Positions 52,161 to 60,235 of a stretch of DNA of 64,000 nucleotides are shown piece after piece. The DNA is taken from contig CBDCWQ010000023.1 in the NCBI GenBank assembly GCA_965223435.1, forward strand, positions 806,001 to 870,000. Direction: 5' to 3'. This DNA is from CBDCWQ01 sp965223435 (GTDB lineage Bacteria; Myxococcota; Kuafuiibacteriia; Kuafuiibacteriales; Kuafuiibacteriaceae). Made by a program: the position numbers and the translations under genes. Each line of letters starts with the position of its first letter. The first letter of the stretch is position 1. The notes below the pieces were generated by a model. The model worked only from the letters and a program-made list of their open reading frames with translations, made no database searches and had not been told where the DNA came from.

Positions 52161-54641
52161 TTAGTTGCAGTCTGCGGGGCACTCGGCGGCGGTTTCTCCG
52201 AGCTCGCAAACGCCGTCGCCGCAATCCATGAAACGGTCCATGCGGACTGGCGAGGTCCGTTGCGTGGTCGTTCCGTCGCCGAGTTGTCCGTAGTTGTTGT
52301 TGCCCCAGCACCAGGCAGAACCGTCGTTCTTCATGGCGCAGCTGGACTCTACGCCGGCCGACACGCCGGCGACGTCGCTCATGACGAGGACGGGCTTGTA
52401 TTGGGAACTGGTGTTTCCAATTCCCAGTTGGCCATACCCGTTGTGGCCCCAGCACCGTAAGGTGTCATCGTCCAAGATGACGCAGTTGTGGCTTTTGCCT
52501 CCGCTCAGCTCAACAACCGGGGAGGGGAGGTCTTTCACCAGGACTGGGGTTGAGCGGTGGGTGGATGTGTCGTCCCCGAGCTGACCCGAGCTGTTGCGAC
52601 CCCAGCACCACAATTCTCCCGTGGTGCTTGTTGCGCAGGTGTGTCGCTCGCCAGCGCGGAAGTCAATGAAACTTTCGGAGGTTGAGACGGCGACCGGCGT
52701 TGCGGAGCCGGTGGTGGTTCCGTTGCCAAGCTGGCCGTACCCGTTGTCGCCCCAGCAGAACAGAACGCCGTCGTTGCGAAGCGCGCAGCTGTGGTCTCTG
52801 CCCGCTTCCACGTACACGATGCCCGTGAGACCGGCGACCTGGGTTGGCACGTGGCGGTCGACGAGTGTCCCGTCTCCGATTTGTCCCGTCAGGTTGCGCC
52901 CCCAGCACCACACCGTACCGTTGGTGTGAACGCTGCAAGTTTGATACGAGGTCGACACGTGGCTCGAGTTGACCGCGACATCTTCGAGGGGTTGGACGGG
53001 GACCACGGAGTAAGAAGATGAGTAGTCGTCCCCCAAAGAACCCCGGTAGTTTCGTCCCCAGCAGGACAAGGTTCCGTCGGTTTTCCGTACGCAGCTATGG
53101 TAGGCGCCAGCCCGAACTTCGTCAGCGTTGCTGATGCCGCTAACTTGGACAGCATTGACATTGTTGTCCGTCGTTCCGTCTCCAAGTTGCCCGTAGTTGT
53201 TTCTTCCCCAGCACCAAACCGTGCCGTCCTTTTTTCGCGCGCAGGTATGTTTCCAGCCGGAAACCAGATTCGAAACCAAAGGCAAAAAGGTGTTGATGAC
53301 GTCGGTTGACCCCTCAGCACCGCAATCGGTGTAGTTGCCTTCTGCGTCTTGGCTCGCGCAGGCGGTATCACACGGGCCTTCGTCCACAAAGCTGCATTGG
53401 CCTCCGGTGCAAATGCGGCCAGATACACCGCCCCCATTTACGGAGCAGCTGTGAACGACGTTGTTCGAATCGAACATATTGCCCCAAAAAGCGCCTTCGT
53501 GATGGCTGTAGGTTTCAAGCTCGGTGGCGGTGGTCGGAATGCCCACGCCGCGAATAGACAGCTGAACCTTTTTTCGATGGGGGTTGGTCCGGGCGGCCAG
53601 GCAAGCGGATACCCGTCGTTGGCCTTGCGGGTCCAGGTCGAAGTCTGGGTTGCTTTTCCAGGTTGGGGCCAGGCCGATGGCGCCGTAGTATTGGATTGTT
53701 TCCGTTCCGCTTGGGTAGAGTTGGTAAGTGACCTCTACGCAACCAGGATCAGCGCCGCAGCTTCCGCCCGTGGATTCGGGGAGGGCACACGACACGGCGT
53801 AGCTGTTGAGGTTGTCGGCGTAGGCGCGAAAATCGTTATTGAGTTCTTCTAGGGTGGCATCAATGCAGTCATCGACGTTGGCGACCACCGATGGGTCGCT
53901 TTGGTCGGTGCCGAGGCCGTCTCTACCGGCAACATAGAGTTCATTTCCGTCGCAGTCGGTGATGGTCCGGCAGTCCGCGCTGGATGCACAGTCGAGTTGG
54001 CTCATGCACAGGACGTCGTTTTCGGCACAGGGCGGCGGAAGCGCACACTGGATAGTGGCCACGTAGACCATGAGCTCGGTCATGGCGGCGCTTGTATTGA
54101 CGCTCGGGTCGCAGGCCGAGCCCGTCAAGGCTGTGTCCGTCAGGTTGGAGATATCGAGATCGGCCACCGCCAGGGTGTCGAAGATCATGCCGTTGCCCCA
54201 AGAGCCGTTGCCCCAAGAGCCGTTGCCCCAAGAGCCGTTCCCCCACGTGCCATTGCCCCACGTGCCGTTGCCCCAGGAGCCGTTGCCCCAGGTGCCGTTC
54301 CCCCATGAGCCGTTGCCCCAGGTGCCGTTGCCCCAGGTGCCATTGCCCCAAGAGCCGTTGCCCCAGGTGCCATTGCCCCATGAGCCGTTGCCCCAGGTGC
54401 CGTTGCCCCAGGAGCCGTTGCCCCAAGAGCCGTTGCCCCATGAGCCGTTGCCCCAAGAGCCGTTGCCCCACGAGCCGTTGCCCCATGAGCCGTTGCCCCA
54501 AGAGCCGTTGCCCCATGAGCCGTTGTCGCTCGAAAGTTGGGAGACCTCCGGCTTCACTTGGGTCTGGCGTTCACTCGGGGTGCCGCAGTGGGATAGGGTG
54601 AATGCACAAAGGGCGACAGGGAAGACGGGGCCGGTTTTCAT
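52161..54641 (-). CDS. Exported protein with NG[S/T]WG pentapeptide array and RCC1-like repeats (826 aa)
   Basis: Predicted exported lipoprotein-like protein; MKTGPVFPVALCAFTLSHC is a short signal with an atypical His at -1. Residues 40-149 are 22 perfect copies of NG[S/T]WG. Residues 150-450 form a Cys-rich region of unknown fold. Residues about 455-805 hold seven RCC1/BLIP-II-type repeats, each of the form G..HxC....G..WCWG.N..GQLGDGT, with the two Cys probably forming a disulfide per blade, so a beta-propeller is expected. The C-terminus CGDGVCELGETAAECPADC is a motif frequent at the ends of myxobacterial surface proteins. I chose the ATG at 54641, as the 45 residues before it lack signal character; no Shine-Dalgarno is visible. 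Likely a surface binding protein; ligand unknown. Confidence 0.87.
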   Translation of the reverse strand: MKTGPVFPVALCAFTLSHCGTPSERQTQVKPEVSQLSSDNGSWGNGSWGNGSWGNGSWGNGSWGNGSWGNGSWGNGSWGNGTWGNGSWGNGTWGNGSWGNGTWGNGTWGNGSWGNGTWGNGSWGNGTWGNGTWGNGSWGNGSWGNGSWGNGMIFDTLAVADLDISNLTDTALTGSACDPSVNTSAAMTELMVYVATIQCALPPPCAENDVLCMSQLDCASSADCRTITDCDGNELYVAGRDGLGTDQSDPSVVANVDDCIDATLEELNNDFRAYADNLNSYAVSCALPESTGGSCGADPGCVEVTYQLYPSGTETIQYYGAIGLAPTWKSNPDFDLDPQGQRRVSACLAARTNPHRKKVQLSIRGVGIPTTATELETYSHHEGAFWGNMFDSNNVVHSCSVNGGGVSGRICTGGQCSFVDEGPCDTACASQDAEGNYTDCGAEGSTDVINTFLPLVSNLVSGWKHTCARKKDGTVWCWGRNNYGQLGDGTTDNNVNAVQVSGISNADEVRAGAYHSCVRKTDGTLSCWGRNYRGSLGDDYSSSYSVVPVQPLEDVAVNSSHVSTSYQTCSVHTNGTVWCWGRNLTGQIGDGTLVDRHVPTQVAGLTGIVYVEAGRDHSCALRNDGVLFCWGDNGYGQLGNGTTTGSATPVAVSTSESFIDFRAGERHTCATSTTGELWCWGRNSSGQLGDDTSTHRSTPVLVKDLPSPVVELSGGKSHNCVILDDDTLRCWGHNGYGQLGIGNTSSQYKPVLVMSDVAGVSAGVESSCAMKNDGSAWCWGNNNYGQLGDGTTTQRTSPVRMDRFMDCGDGVCELGETAAECPADCN
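54195..54524 (-). repeat. 15-bp tandem repeat, 22 units, encoding NG[S/T]WG
   Basis: In-frame array of 22 15-bp units inside the RCC1-repeat protein gene. Units are nearly identical in DNA and differ mostly at the Ser/Thr codon and wobble positions. The conservation at DNA level suggests recent expansion; copy-number change would stay in frame. Confidence 0.95.
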
Positions 54642-54897
54642 ATGTTTGTGAGGAAGAGCAACATTCGTGCCGGGCAGGTGATCCCCGAGGGTCCATCGGA
54701 AATTGGATTGGGGGCGTGTTTTTTTCGGCGCCGGTGACGATGTTTCGGCAGGCGGCGCCGAAATTTGGGCGGCCATGCCCGGGCGGGTTCCTTCGTCGGT
54801 GTCACCGGTTGAGGTGCGACGCGGGGTTCTGAGGTGGGTCTCCGACCGCCCCTGTGAAGCGCATGGGGACTTTTGGTGCCGGTGGGCCGCTCAGATC

Positions 54898-54926
54898 TTG
54901 ACTATGCTGGGGTTCGCCCATACTCC
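54898..54926 (+). promoter_or_regulatory. Candidate sigma-70-like promoter for the Pro/Ala-rich protein gene
   Basis: TTGACT (54898-54903), 17 nt, TACTCC (54921-54926). The -10 is poor. Transcription would start near 54933, at the chosen ATG (54934), which has no Shine-Dalgarno. This fits a leaderless mRNA but is not strong evidence. Confidence 0.35.
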
Positions 54927-54933
54927 GTACGGC

Positions 54934-56271
54934 ATGCTCGACATGGAAATGATGGATGTGCGTACTTTTCAGCGGCACATTTCGAAGGGTGAAATCACCC
55001 ACAAAGAGTTTCAAGACCACTTGGATTCGCTCCCCGACCTGACGGACAGCGCGGATCGCATTGATTATGACAAGATCTTTCTCGCTGAAGAGTCGAGTCG
55101 AGCCCAGGCCGGAACCCAGGCACCCTTAGCGGGGACGCCGCAGGCGCCGCGGCCTCCGGTGGGCCTCGGTGTGCCGGGTCGTGACCCGGGCCTCGGGAGT
55201 CCGAAGCCACCTCAGCGTCCCATGGTCACCGGCCCACGCGATCTGTCGCCGAGTGGCCTGGCGCCGGCCCGAGCCCAGGTTGCGCCTGCAGAAACCGTCT
55301 CGACGGCGGTGGCTCCGCGCTTGCCGAGCAAACTGCCGCTGGCACCGAAAAAGCCCGCGGTCGCCGGGCCTCCGCCTGGTCTCAGGGCCCATGGTGCCCA
55401 AACCTATCCGGGGCCCACCACCGCGCTTGGGGTCCCGCCAGCCAAAAAAGCCTCTCCCCGTCCAGCGCCCCAAAGGAGTGCTCCACGGAGTGTATCAAGC
55501 GTGAGGCCTTCTGGCGTTTCCCCGGCCGGCGGCGCAGCGCCGAGTCAGTCTGGCTCCGGCACCCCCAGCACTTTGGGCCGGGCGACTGTCCACCCGGGCC
55601 TGGTTCCCGCGGCGACAAACGTCTCCCGGCCTGGTGGCGGTCCGGATGCCGGCGCCTCGTCCGCCGCGGCTTCCCCGGGACCCGTCGCCAGCGCTTCCCC
55701 CACCCCGGCTAGTGTTGGCGCGGGCGGAAGCGCCTCTTCGGCCGTGTCGGGTGGCAGCGCTTCTCCGGTTGCGACACCAGGCAGCGCACCGCCGGTCGAG
55801 TCGGGTGGGGTTGAGGCGCCCGGCGCCTCCGATGGTGTCGCCCAGCCTGGCCTCGTTTCTACGCCACCGGCGAGTGACGTGGGACCGCGGTCGTCCTTGG
55901 CCTCGTCGGGTGCGGTCGCTTCCGCTACTTCACCCTCGCCAGGAGCGAGCATTCCCGGTCCGGGTCGGTCGGAGCCGACGCCTCCGACCCCGTCTCCCGT
56001 GCAGGGCGTCGGGGATGGGGCCATTTCGACGCCCTCGGCTCCAGGGTCGGCCGATCCTGGTTTGGCGGCCACGGCGACGACGTTGGCGGAAAAGCCGGTT
56101 TCATCGCCTGGTGGTCCGACGAATCCCACGGCTCCTTCCGCAAGTGAAGGACCGGTTGAGGCCCAAAGCGGCGGGGCACCCACCGCGCCCTCAGCCGGTG
56201 TGGATTCGGGAGGGGCCATGTCGCCCGAAAAACACGGTGAAAACGATCCCGAGGGGCAAGGGCCGACCTAA
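54934..56271 (+). CDS. Disordered Pro/Ala/Ser/Gly-rich protein with conserved short N-terminal domain (445 aa)
   Basis: Function unknown. Residues 1-50 look folded and helical (MDVRTFQRHISKGEITHKEF, then HLDSLPDLTD). The remaining 390 residues are low complexity, made of Pro, Ala, Ser, Gly, Val and Thr with few hydrophobic or charged residues, ending in a charged tail (SPEKHGENDPEGQGPT). No signal peptide or membrane segment, so probably cytoplasmic or a tethering linker. The start is uncertain: ATGs at 54934, 54943 and 54952 are all in frame and none has a Shine-Dalgarno. It lies 12 nt before the DUF1844 gene and is probably co-transcribed with it. Confidence 0.7.
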   Translation: MLDMEMMDVRTFQRHISKGEITHKEFQDHLDSLPDLTDSADRIDYDKIFLAEESSRAQAGTQAPLAGTPQAPRPPVGLGVPGRDPGLGSPKPPQRPMVTGPRDLSPSGLAPARAQVAPAETVSTAVAPRLPSKLPLAPKKPAVAGPPPGLRAHGAQTYPGPTTALGVPPAKKASPRPAPQRSAPRSVSSVRPSGVSPAGGAAPSQSGSGTPSTLGRATVHPGLVPAATNVSRPGGGPDAGASSAAASPGPVASASPTPASVGAGGSASSAVSGGSASPVATPGSAPPVESGGVEAPGASDGVAQPGLVSTPPASDVGPRSSLASSGAVASATSPSPGASIPGPGRSEPTPPTPSPVQGVGDGAISTPSAPGSADPGLAATATTLAEKPVSSPGGPTNPTAPSASEGPVEAQSGGAPTAPSAGVDSGGAMSPEKHGENDPEGQGPT

Positions 56272-56283
56272 GGCAAGCTTTCT

Positions 56284-56619
56284 ATGGCCAAAGAAGAGGA
56301 GAAAGACGACACGCCGGATGGGCCCAGCGCAGGGCAAGACGTGGGCCCGGTGGGGCTCGAGTTTTCCGACTTTTTGCTATCGGTTGCCACCAACGCGGTG
56401 ATGCATCTGGGGGGCGAAGACGATGGCTCCGAGGGGGTGACGACCTCGGGGCGGGTCGATTTGGCGCTGGCGGCGCAGCACATCGATATCGTGGTGATGC
56501 TCAAAGAGAAAACGAAGGGAAATCTGGAGGATCACGAAGCTCGGCTTCTCGACTCGCTGCTTTATGATCTTCGCATGCGGTACCTCCAGGTCGCACAAGC
56601 CCACGCGTCCCAGGCCTAA
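56284..56619 (+). CDS. DUF1844-domain protein (111 aa)
   Basis: Small soluble protein. After an acidic disordered head (1-25), residues 27-105 show the DUF1844 pattern: FSDFLLSVATNAVMHLG, LALAAQHIDIVVMLKEKTKG and LLDSLLYDLRMRYLQV. The family is widespread in deltaproteobacteria, Acidobacteria and related phyla and has no known function. It starts 12 nt after the Pro/Ala-rich gene and is followed by a hairpin with a short T-run. Confidence 0.9.
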   Translation: MAKEEEKDDTPDGPSAGQDVGPVGLEFSDFLLSVATNAVMHLGGEDDGSEGVTTSGRVDLALAAQHIDIVVMLKEKTKGNLEDHEARLLDSLLYDLRMRYLQVAQAHASQA

Positions 56620-56653
56620 GCCGTCGACGACCGTTGCGATGAATGACCTTCCC

Positions 56654-56683
56654 GGGGGCGCGGACGCTTTAGGGGCCCCCTTT
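56654..56683. terminator. Intrinsic-type terminator between DUF1844 gene and lipoprotein gene
   Basis: GGGGGC (56654-56659) and GCCCCC (56675-56680) form the stem, with TTT after it on the plus strand. It lies in the 103-bp gap between convergent genes and most likely ends the plus-strand transcript. Confidence 0.6.
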
Positions 56684-56722
56684 CGTCTGCGACGTTCCCT
56701 GAGATGAAGCACGCTGCTGGCG

Positions 56723-57286
56723 TCAAGGGGCGTGTTCTGAAGGCCTCGGGACCGACGAGGGCCCGGTCTTGGGCGTCCGTTGGGAGGATCGGTCTGAAGG
56801 CGCCCGGAGGTCTAGGGTCGTTGCCAGGTCTATTTTCCAAGCGGAACCTTCCCGGCGCATCTTAAACACTGCGCTCTGCCCATTTTCCACCGAGACGCGC
56901 AGCGAGACCTCTGGCCCAAGGGGTGAGGTGACGACGATGCTTTCGGGGGTGGTGAGTACGGCAAGGCCGAGCTGGTCAAAGAGGATCTGGCCCGGCTCAG
57001 GATCGGTTGCCGGCTTCCCGGCGGCGGCGGCCAAGGTGCTGTGCCTCTTTGCAAGGATGGCTTGGCTCTTGGCTGTGAGTGCGTCCCACGCTGGTTTGGC
57101 CCTATGATGCCGAAGGTTGGTGAGAAAAGTCGATAAGACTTCCTCCGGTTCGGCCGGCTTTTTTGCGCAGGCACCCAGCAAGGCCCCGAAGAGCATGAAC
57201 AGGATGCACGACGGTGGGCGCGAGGGCCGATGCGGTGCATCGTAAGCCATGCGTGAGGGGGTCTTGAAGGACATGGGCATCTTCAT
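56723..57286 (-). CDS. Hypothetical lipoprotein (187 aa)
   Basis: The signal peptide ILFMLFGALLGAC has a lipobox (LGAC). The mature part (about 38-155) begins EPEEVLSTFLTNLRHHRAKPAWDAL and contains FKMRREGSAWKIDL near its end, the general pattern of NTF2-like/DUF4878-type lipoproteins, although I cannot confirm the family. The C-terminal 25 residues are Pro/Ser-rich. The start is unclear: ATGs at 57286, 57280, 57274 and 57250 all lack a Shine-Dalgarno. Confidence 0.72.
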   Translation of the reverse strand: MKMPMSFKTPSRMAYDAPHRPSRPPSCILFMLFGALLGACAKKPAEPEEVLSTFLTNLRHHRAKPAWDALTAKSQAILAKRHSTLAAAAGKPATDPEPGQILFDQLGLAVLTTPESIVVTSPLGPEVSLRVSVENGQSAVFKMRREGSAWKIDLATTLDLRAPSDRSSQRTPKTGPSSVPRPSEHAP

Positions 57287-57410
57287 GCCGAAGAAGGGGC
57301 TTGCATGACAACCAGGAACCCACGCCGAGGTTTCGGCCCTGATAGGGGGCTTCGAATCGGTCGCGGGCCATCCTTTTCAAAGTTTCCTCTGCAAGGGGGT
57401 GCCAGAAACC

Positions 57411-57440
57411 GTTGACACCGTCCAAGGAATCCTTTCTAAG
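57411..57440 (+). promoter_or_regulatory. Promoter of tRNA-Gln
   Basis: Consensus -35 TTGACA (57411-57416), then TCTAAG (57435-57440) at 18 nt spacing as -10. Transcription would start a few bases before the tRNA 5' end (57450). prs, 40 nt after the tRNA, may share this transcript. Confidence 0.6.
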
Positions 57441-57449
57441 AGGGAAAGG

Positions 57450-57521
57450 TGGGGTGTCGCCAAGTGGTAAGGCATCGGTTTTTGGTGCCGACATGCGCAG
57501 GTTCGAATCCTGCCACCCCAA
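57450..57521 (+). tRNA. tRNA-Gln (anticodon TTG)
   Basis: 72 nt. The acceptor stem TGGGGTG pairs with CACCCCA, with discriminator A. The D-arm contains GCCAAGTGGTAAGGC. The anticodon stem TCGGT/GCCGA encloses the loop TTTTGGT, giving anticodon TTG. The T-arm GCAGGTTCGAATCCTGC is perfect. The 3' CCA is not encoded. The U1-A72 pair and overall sequence match bacterial glutamine tRNAs. Confidence 0.97.
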
Positions 57522-57560
57522 TTTCCGTGCACCTTTTGCTTTCCACTCGGGAGGGCGGCC

Positions 57561-58505
57561 GTGGTCGGTAGCGTTCTGAAGATTTTCGCAGGAAACAGCA
57601 ATACAGTCCTTTCCGATCAAGTGGTCAGAGAGCTTGATGTCCCCTTGGGTCGAGCGCAGGTGGGGCATTTTTCGGACGGTGAGATCAACGTCACCATCGA
57701 CGAGAACGTGCGCTCTTCCGACGTGTTCTTGATCCAGTCGACTTCGTCTCCGGCAAACGAAAATTTGATGGAGCTTTTGGTGATGCTCGATGCGCTCAAG
57801 CGGGCGTCGGCAGAACACATTACCGCGGTGATCCCGTATTATGGCTACGCTCGGCAGGATCGAAAGGTGGCTCCACGAACGCCGATCAGTGCGAAGCTGG
57901 TTGCCGACCTCATCGCGACGGCCGGGGCCACCCGCGTGCTGTCCATCGACATGCACGCGGGCCAGATTCAGGGGTTTTTCAACGTCCCCTTCGACCATCT
58001 TTATGCGATGCCTGTCCTTTTGGAGCATATGCGGCGTCATTTTGATGCGTCGTCGGTCATCATCAGCCCTGACGCCGGCGGCGTGGAACGGGCGCGCGCG
58101 TATGGCAAACGGCTCAACTGTTCGATCGGGATGGTGGATAAACGGCGCCCCCAGGCCAACGAGGCGAAGGTCATGCACGTCATCGGGGACGTCGCCGACA
58201 GAGACGTGATCATTTTGGATGACATGATCGACACCGGGGGAACGCTGACGGCTGCCGCCCGCGCGCTCAAAGAGCGGGGCGCGAAAAAGATCTATGCGTA
58301 TGCGACCCATCCCGTGTTCTCCGGTCCTGCGGTGAGCCGCATCAACGAGAGCGACATCGATCAGGTGATCGTCACCAACTCCATACCCTTGTCCGAAGAG
58401 GCGCGGTGCTCGGCGAAGATCAAGGCGGTGAGCATCGCGAGCCTGATCGCAGAAGCGATCCGTCGCATTCACCACGGTGACTCGGTTTCGAGCTTGTTTG
58501 TTTGA
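57561..58505 (+). CDS. prs: Ribose-phosphate pyrophosphokinase (PRPP synthetase, 314 aa)
   Basis: Cytoplasmic enzyme converting ribose 5-phosphate and ATP to PRPP for nucleotide, His and Trp synthesis. Family signatures: KIFAGNSN near the start, GHFSDGEINVTI, the ATP-binding YYGYARQDRK, SIDMHAGQIQGFF, and the PRPP-binding loop VIILDDMIDTGGT. Typical class I length. The start is GTG at 57561 with GGAGG 6 nt upstream. It lies 40 nt after tRNA-Gln and ahead of rplY-pth, an arrangement common in proteobacteria. Confidence 0.97.
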   Translation: MVGSVLKIFAGNSNTVLSDQVVRELDVPLGRAQVGHFSDGEINVTIDENVRSSDVFLIQSTSSPANENLMELLVMLDALKRASAEHITAVIPYYGYARQDRKVAPRTPISAKLVADLIATAGATRVLSIDMHAGQIQGFFNVPFDHLYAMPVLLEHMRRHFDASSVIISPDAGGVERARAYGKRLNCSIGMVDKRRPQANEAKVMHVIGDVADRDVIILDDMIDTGGTLTAAARALKERGAKKIYAYATHPVFSGPAVSRINESDIDQVIVTNSIPLSEEARCSAKIKAVSIASLIAEAIRRIHHGDSVSSLFV

Positions 58506-58818
58506 GGGGGTGAAGGCCGCTCGTTCCCGCAAGCGTGCTGCGGGAGGGGGCGCGCTCTTCGTTCGTATCGGCGCTTTCGTTCGTGAAGGCTTGTGAGGGT
58601 AATTCCGCCAGAAGATCAGGGTTGTGTGGGTCGCTGTCCATCTTTGGAGGCGGTGCCGTTTTGGGTTCACCCGTGGCGGACCCAGGGTCGGGCGGCGCCC
58701 TATGGAGCCTGCGGCGTGCGGATTGGGTTCGCTGCCAAGGAAACGCGTTGACGGTTCTGCGGTCGCGTGCTACCTGCGCGCTCTTTGGGGCGGTTGAGTC
58801 GCGCTCAGAGGTCTGGAA
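58506..58818. other. Intergenic region prs / rplY
   Basis: 313 bp. It has a stem after prs (TCCCGC at 58525-58530 with GCGGGA at 58540-58545, no U-tract) and a promoter-like element before rplY. I see no gene. Confidence 0.6.
58748..58776 (+). promoter_or_regulatory. Candidate promoter of rplY
   Basis: TTGACG (58748-58753), 17 nt, TACCTG (58771-58776), 42 nt before the rplY start. Good -35 and fair -10. Confidence 0.5.
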
Positions 58819-59460
58819 ATGGAACAGCACGTAATCGAAGTGACGCCCAAACAGGCGACGGGCAAAGGCGTGGCGCGAAAGCTCCGGGCCAAGGGACTGA
58901 TACCGGGCGTGGTCTATGGGCACAAGGAGCCTCCGCGCGCGCTTTCGGTCGACCCGCACGTCTTGACCCTTGAGCTCCAGCGCTCAGGAAAAGGGCGGAA
59001 CACCCTGTTTACCCTCAAAGGGCTCGACCGCGACGGGCTGACGGTTCTCATCAAGGATCGGCAGGTCGATCCGGTCCGCCGCAGCTGGGTTCATGTCGAT
59101 TTCATTGAGGTGCGGGAGGGCGATCGGGTTGACGTGGGCGTTCCCTTTGTCGTCCAGGGTCGTGCCGCCGGGGTCGTTTTGGGGGGTGAGCTTCATGTCA
59201 TCCGACGGGGCATTCCCGTGACCGCGGGTCCGCTGGCCATCCCCAGTCGTTTCGAAATCGACGTTTCGGCCCTCCAGATTGGGGACAACTTTACGGTCTC
59301 TCAGGTGCAGTTTCCCGACGGTGTAACCCCTCGGTTGCCTGATAACGCACCATTGGTGACGGTCCGTGCGTCTCGAGCGTCGGCCGGGGCGGGCCCCGCT
59401 GAAGGAGCGGAAGGCGAAGAGGGGGCGGATGCCGCCGCCGCCGCGGAGAAAAAAGCCTAG
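58819..59460 (+). CDS. rplY: 50S ribosomal protein L25/general stress protein Ctc type (213 aa)
   Basis: Binds 5S rRNA in the large subunit. Residues 1-95 are the L25 domain (GKGVARKLRAKGLIPGVVYG, then VLIKDRQVDPVRRSWVHVDF). Residues 96-190 are the TL5/CTC C-terminal beta domain (VPFVVQGRAAGVVLGG, IPSRFEIDVSALQIGD). An Ala/Glu-rich tail of about 25 residues ends in KKA. The ATG at 58819 has AGAGG 7 nt upstream. It lies between prs and pth as in many proteobacteria. Confidence 0.97.
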   Translation: MEQHVIEVTPKQATGKGVARKLRAKGLIPGVVYGHKEPPRALSVDPHVLTLELQRSGKGRNTLFTLKGLDRDGLTVLIKDRQVDPVRRSWVHVDFIEVREGDRVDVGVPFVVQGRAAGVVLGGELHVIRRGIPVTAGPLAIPSRFEIDVSALQIGDNFTVSQVQFPDGVTPRLPDNAPLVTVRASRASAGAGPAEGAEGEEGADAAAAAEKKA

Positions 59461-59550
59461 ATGCAACCGGCGATTCCGGCCCACGCCTGGCCACGCCTGG
59501 CGTGCGTGCCTGCTGGGCGGCGCTTGGTGCGCGCAGGTGGTCTGAGGAGA

Positions 59551-59570
59551 CGCCCGGTTTTCGTCGGGCG
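59551..59570 (+). other. Hairpin just upstream of pth
   Basis: CGCCCG-GTTTTCGT-CGGGCG: a perfect 6-bp stem with an 8-nt loop, ending 13 nt before the pth ATG. It could limit access to the pth start or be a weak rplY terminator. No Shine-Dalgarno is evident before the ATG. Confidence 0.4.
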
Positions 59571-59583
59571 ATGAATCGAAACG

Positions 59584-60213
59584 ATGCGACTGGTGGTGGG
59601 ACTCGGAAACCCAGGCCGTGCGTATGATGCGACCAGGCACAATGTGGGCTTCGAGGTCGTAGATGCCTTGGCCAACGAAGAGGGCATTTCGCTTTCCGAC
59701 CGGAAGTTCAAAGGGCGGTTTGGGCGTGGTCGAGTGGCCGGCGAGGACTGTTTCTTACTTAAGCCAGACACTTACATGAACGTTTCTGGAGAGTCGGTGG
59801 GACCGATGGCGGGGTTTTATCGAATTCCCCCCGAAGACGTGATCGTGGTCCATGATGACCTCGATATTGAGGTTGGGCGCCTCAAGATGAAGCGTGGCGG
59901 GGGGCACGGGGGCCACAATGGCCTCCGCAGCTTGATGTCCCACCTCCCAAGCCCGGATTTTGTGCGGATTCGCGTGGGTGTGGGGCGGCCCCCGCCGGGC
60001 CGCGACCCCGTGGACTACGTGTTGGGGCGTTTTCGGAGCGACGACCGGTCTTTGGTCGACGCCGCCATCGAAGAAGCCGTCCGGGCCATTCAGGCTACAC
60101 TTCGTGATGGGCTTTCTCGGGCGATGAATGTATACAACCGGCTTCCTCAGAGTCGCAAGGCCGAGGGACAGGAAGAAAAAGCAGGGCCGGCTCAGCCAAA
60201 AACAAAAGGTTGA
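59584..60213 (+). CDS. pth: Peptidyl-tRNA hydrolase (209 aa)
   Basis: Releases peptides from prematurely dissociated peptidyl-tRNA. Signatures: VVGLGNPGRAYDATRHNVGF with the catalytic His, PDTYMNVSGESV, VVHDDLDIEVGRLKMK with the catalytic Asp, and GGGHGGHNGLRS. The family core ends near residue 185; a charged tail (KAEGQEEKAGPAQPKTKG) follows. The start is ATG at 59584. Followed 22 nt later by rpsF. Confidence 0.96.
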   Translation: MRLVVGLGNPGRAYDATRHNVGFEVVDALANEEGISLSDRKFKGRFGRGRVAGEDCFLLKPDTYMNVSGESVGPMAGFYRIPPEDVIVVHDDLDIEVGRLKMKRGGGHGGHNGLRSLMSHLPSPDFVRIRVGVGRPPPGRDPVDYVLGRFRSDDRSLVDAAIEEAVRAIQATLRDGLSRAMNVYNRLPQSRKAEGQEEKAGPAQPKTKG

Positions 60214-60235
60214 AGGTCAGCGAGGAGCGAGCGAA

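Noticed and set aside
53941..54516. Alternative frames through the 15-bp repeat (GQRLLGQRLM-type and PQEPLPQEP-type)
   Set aside because: Any frame across a 15-bp repeat stays open. Only the NG[S/T]WG frame continues into a signal peptide and RCC1 repeats. The array is also not a CRISPR, as it has no spacers.
55545..56219. 224-codon frame antisense to the Pro/Ala-rich protein
   Set aside because: Low-complexity mirror of the sense strand; the sense frame has a folded N-terminus and is contiguous with the DUF1844 gene.
57102..58670. 522-codon open frame on the minus strand over prs and tRNA-Gln
   Set aside because: It is antisense to well-supported genes, has no recognisable motifs, and arises from the GC-rich third positions of prs.
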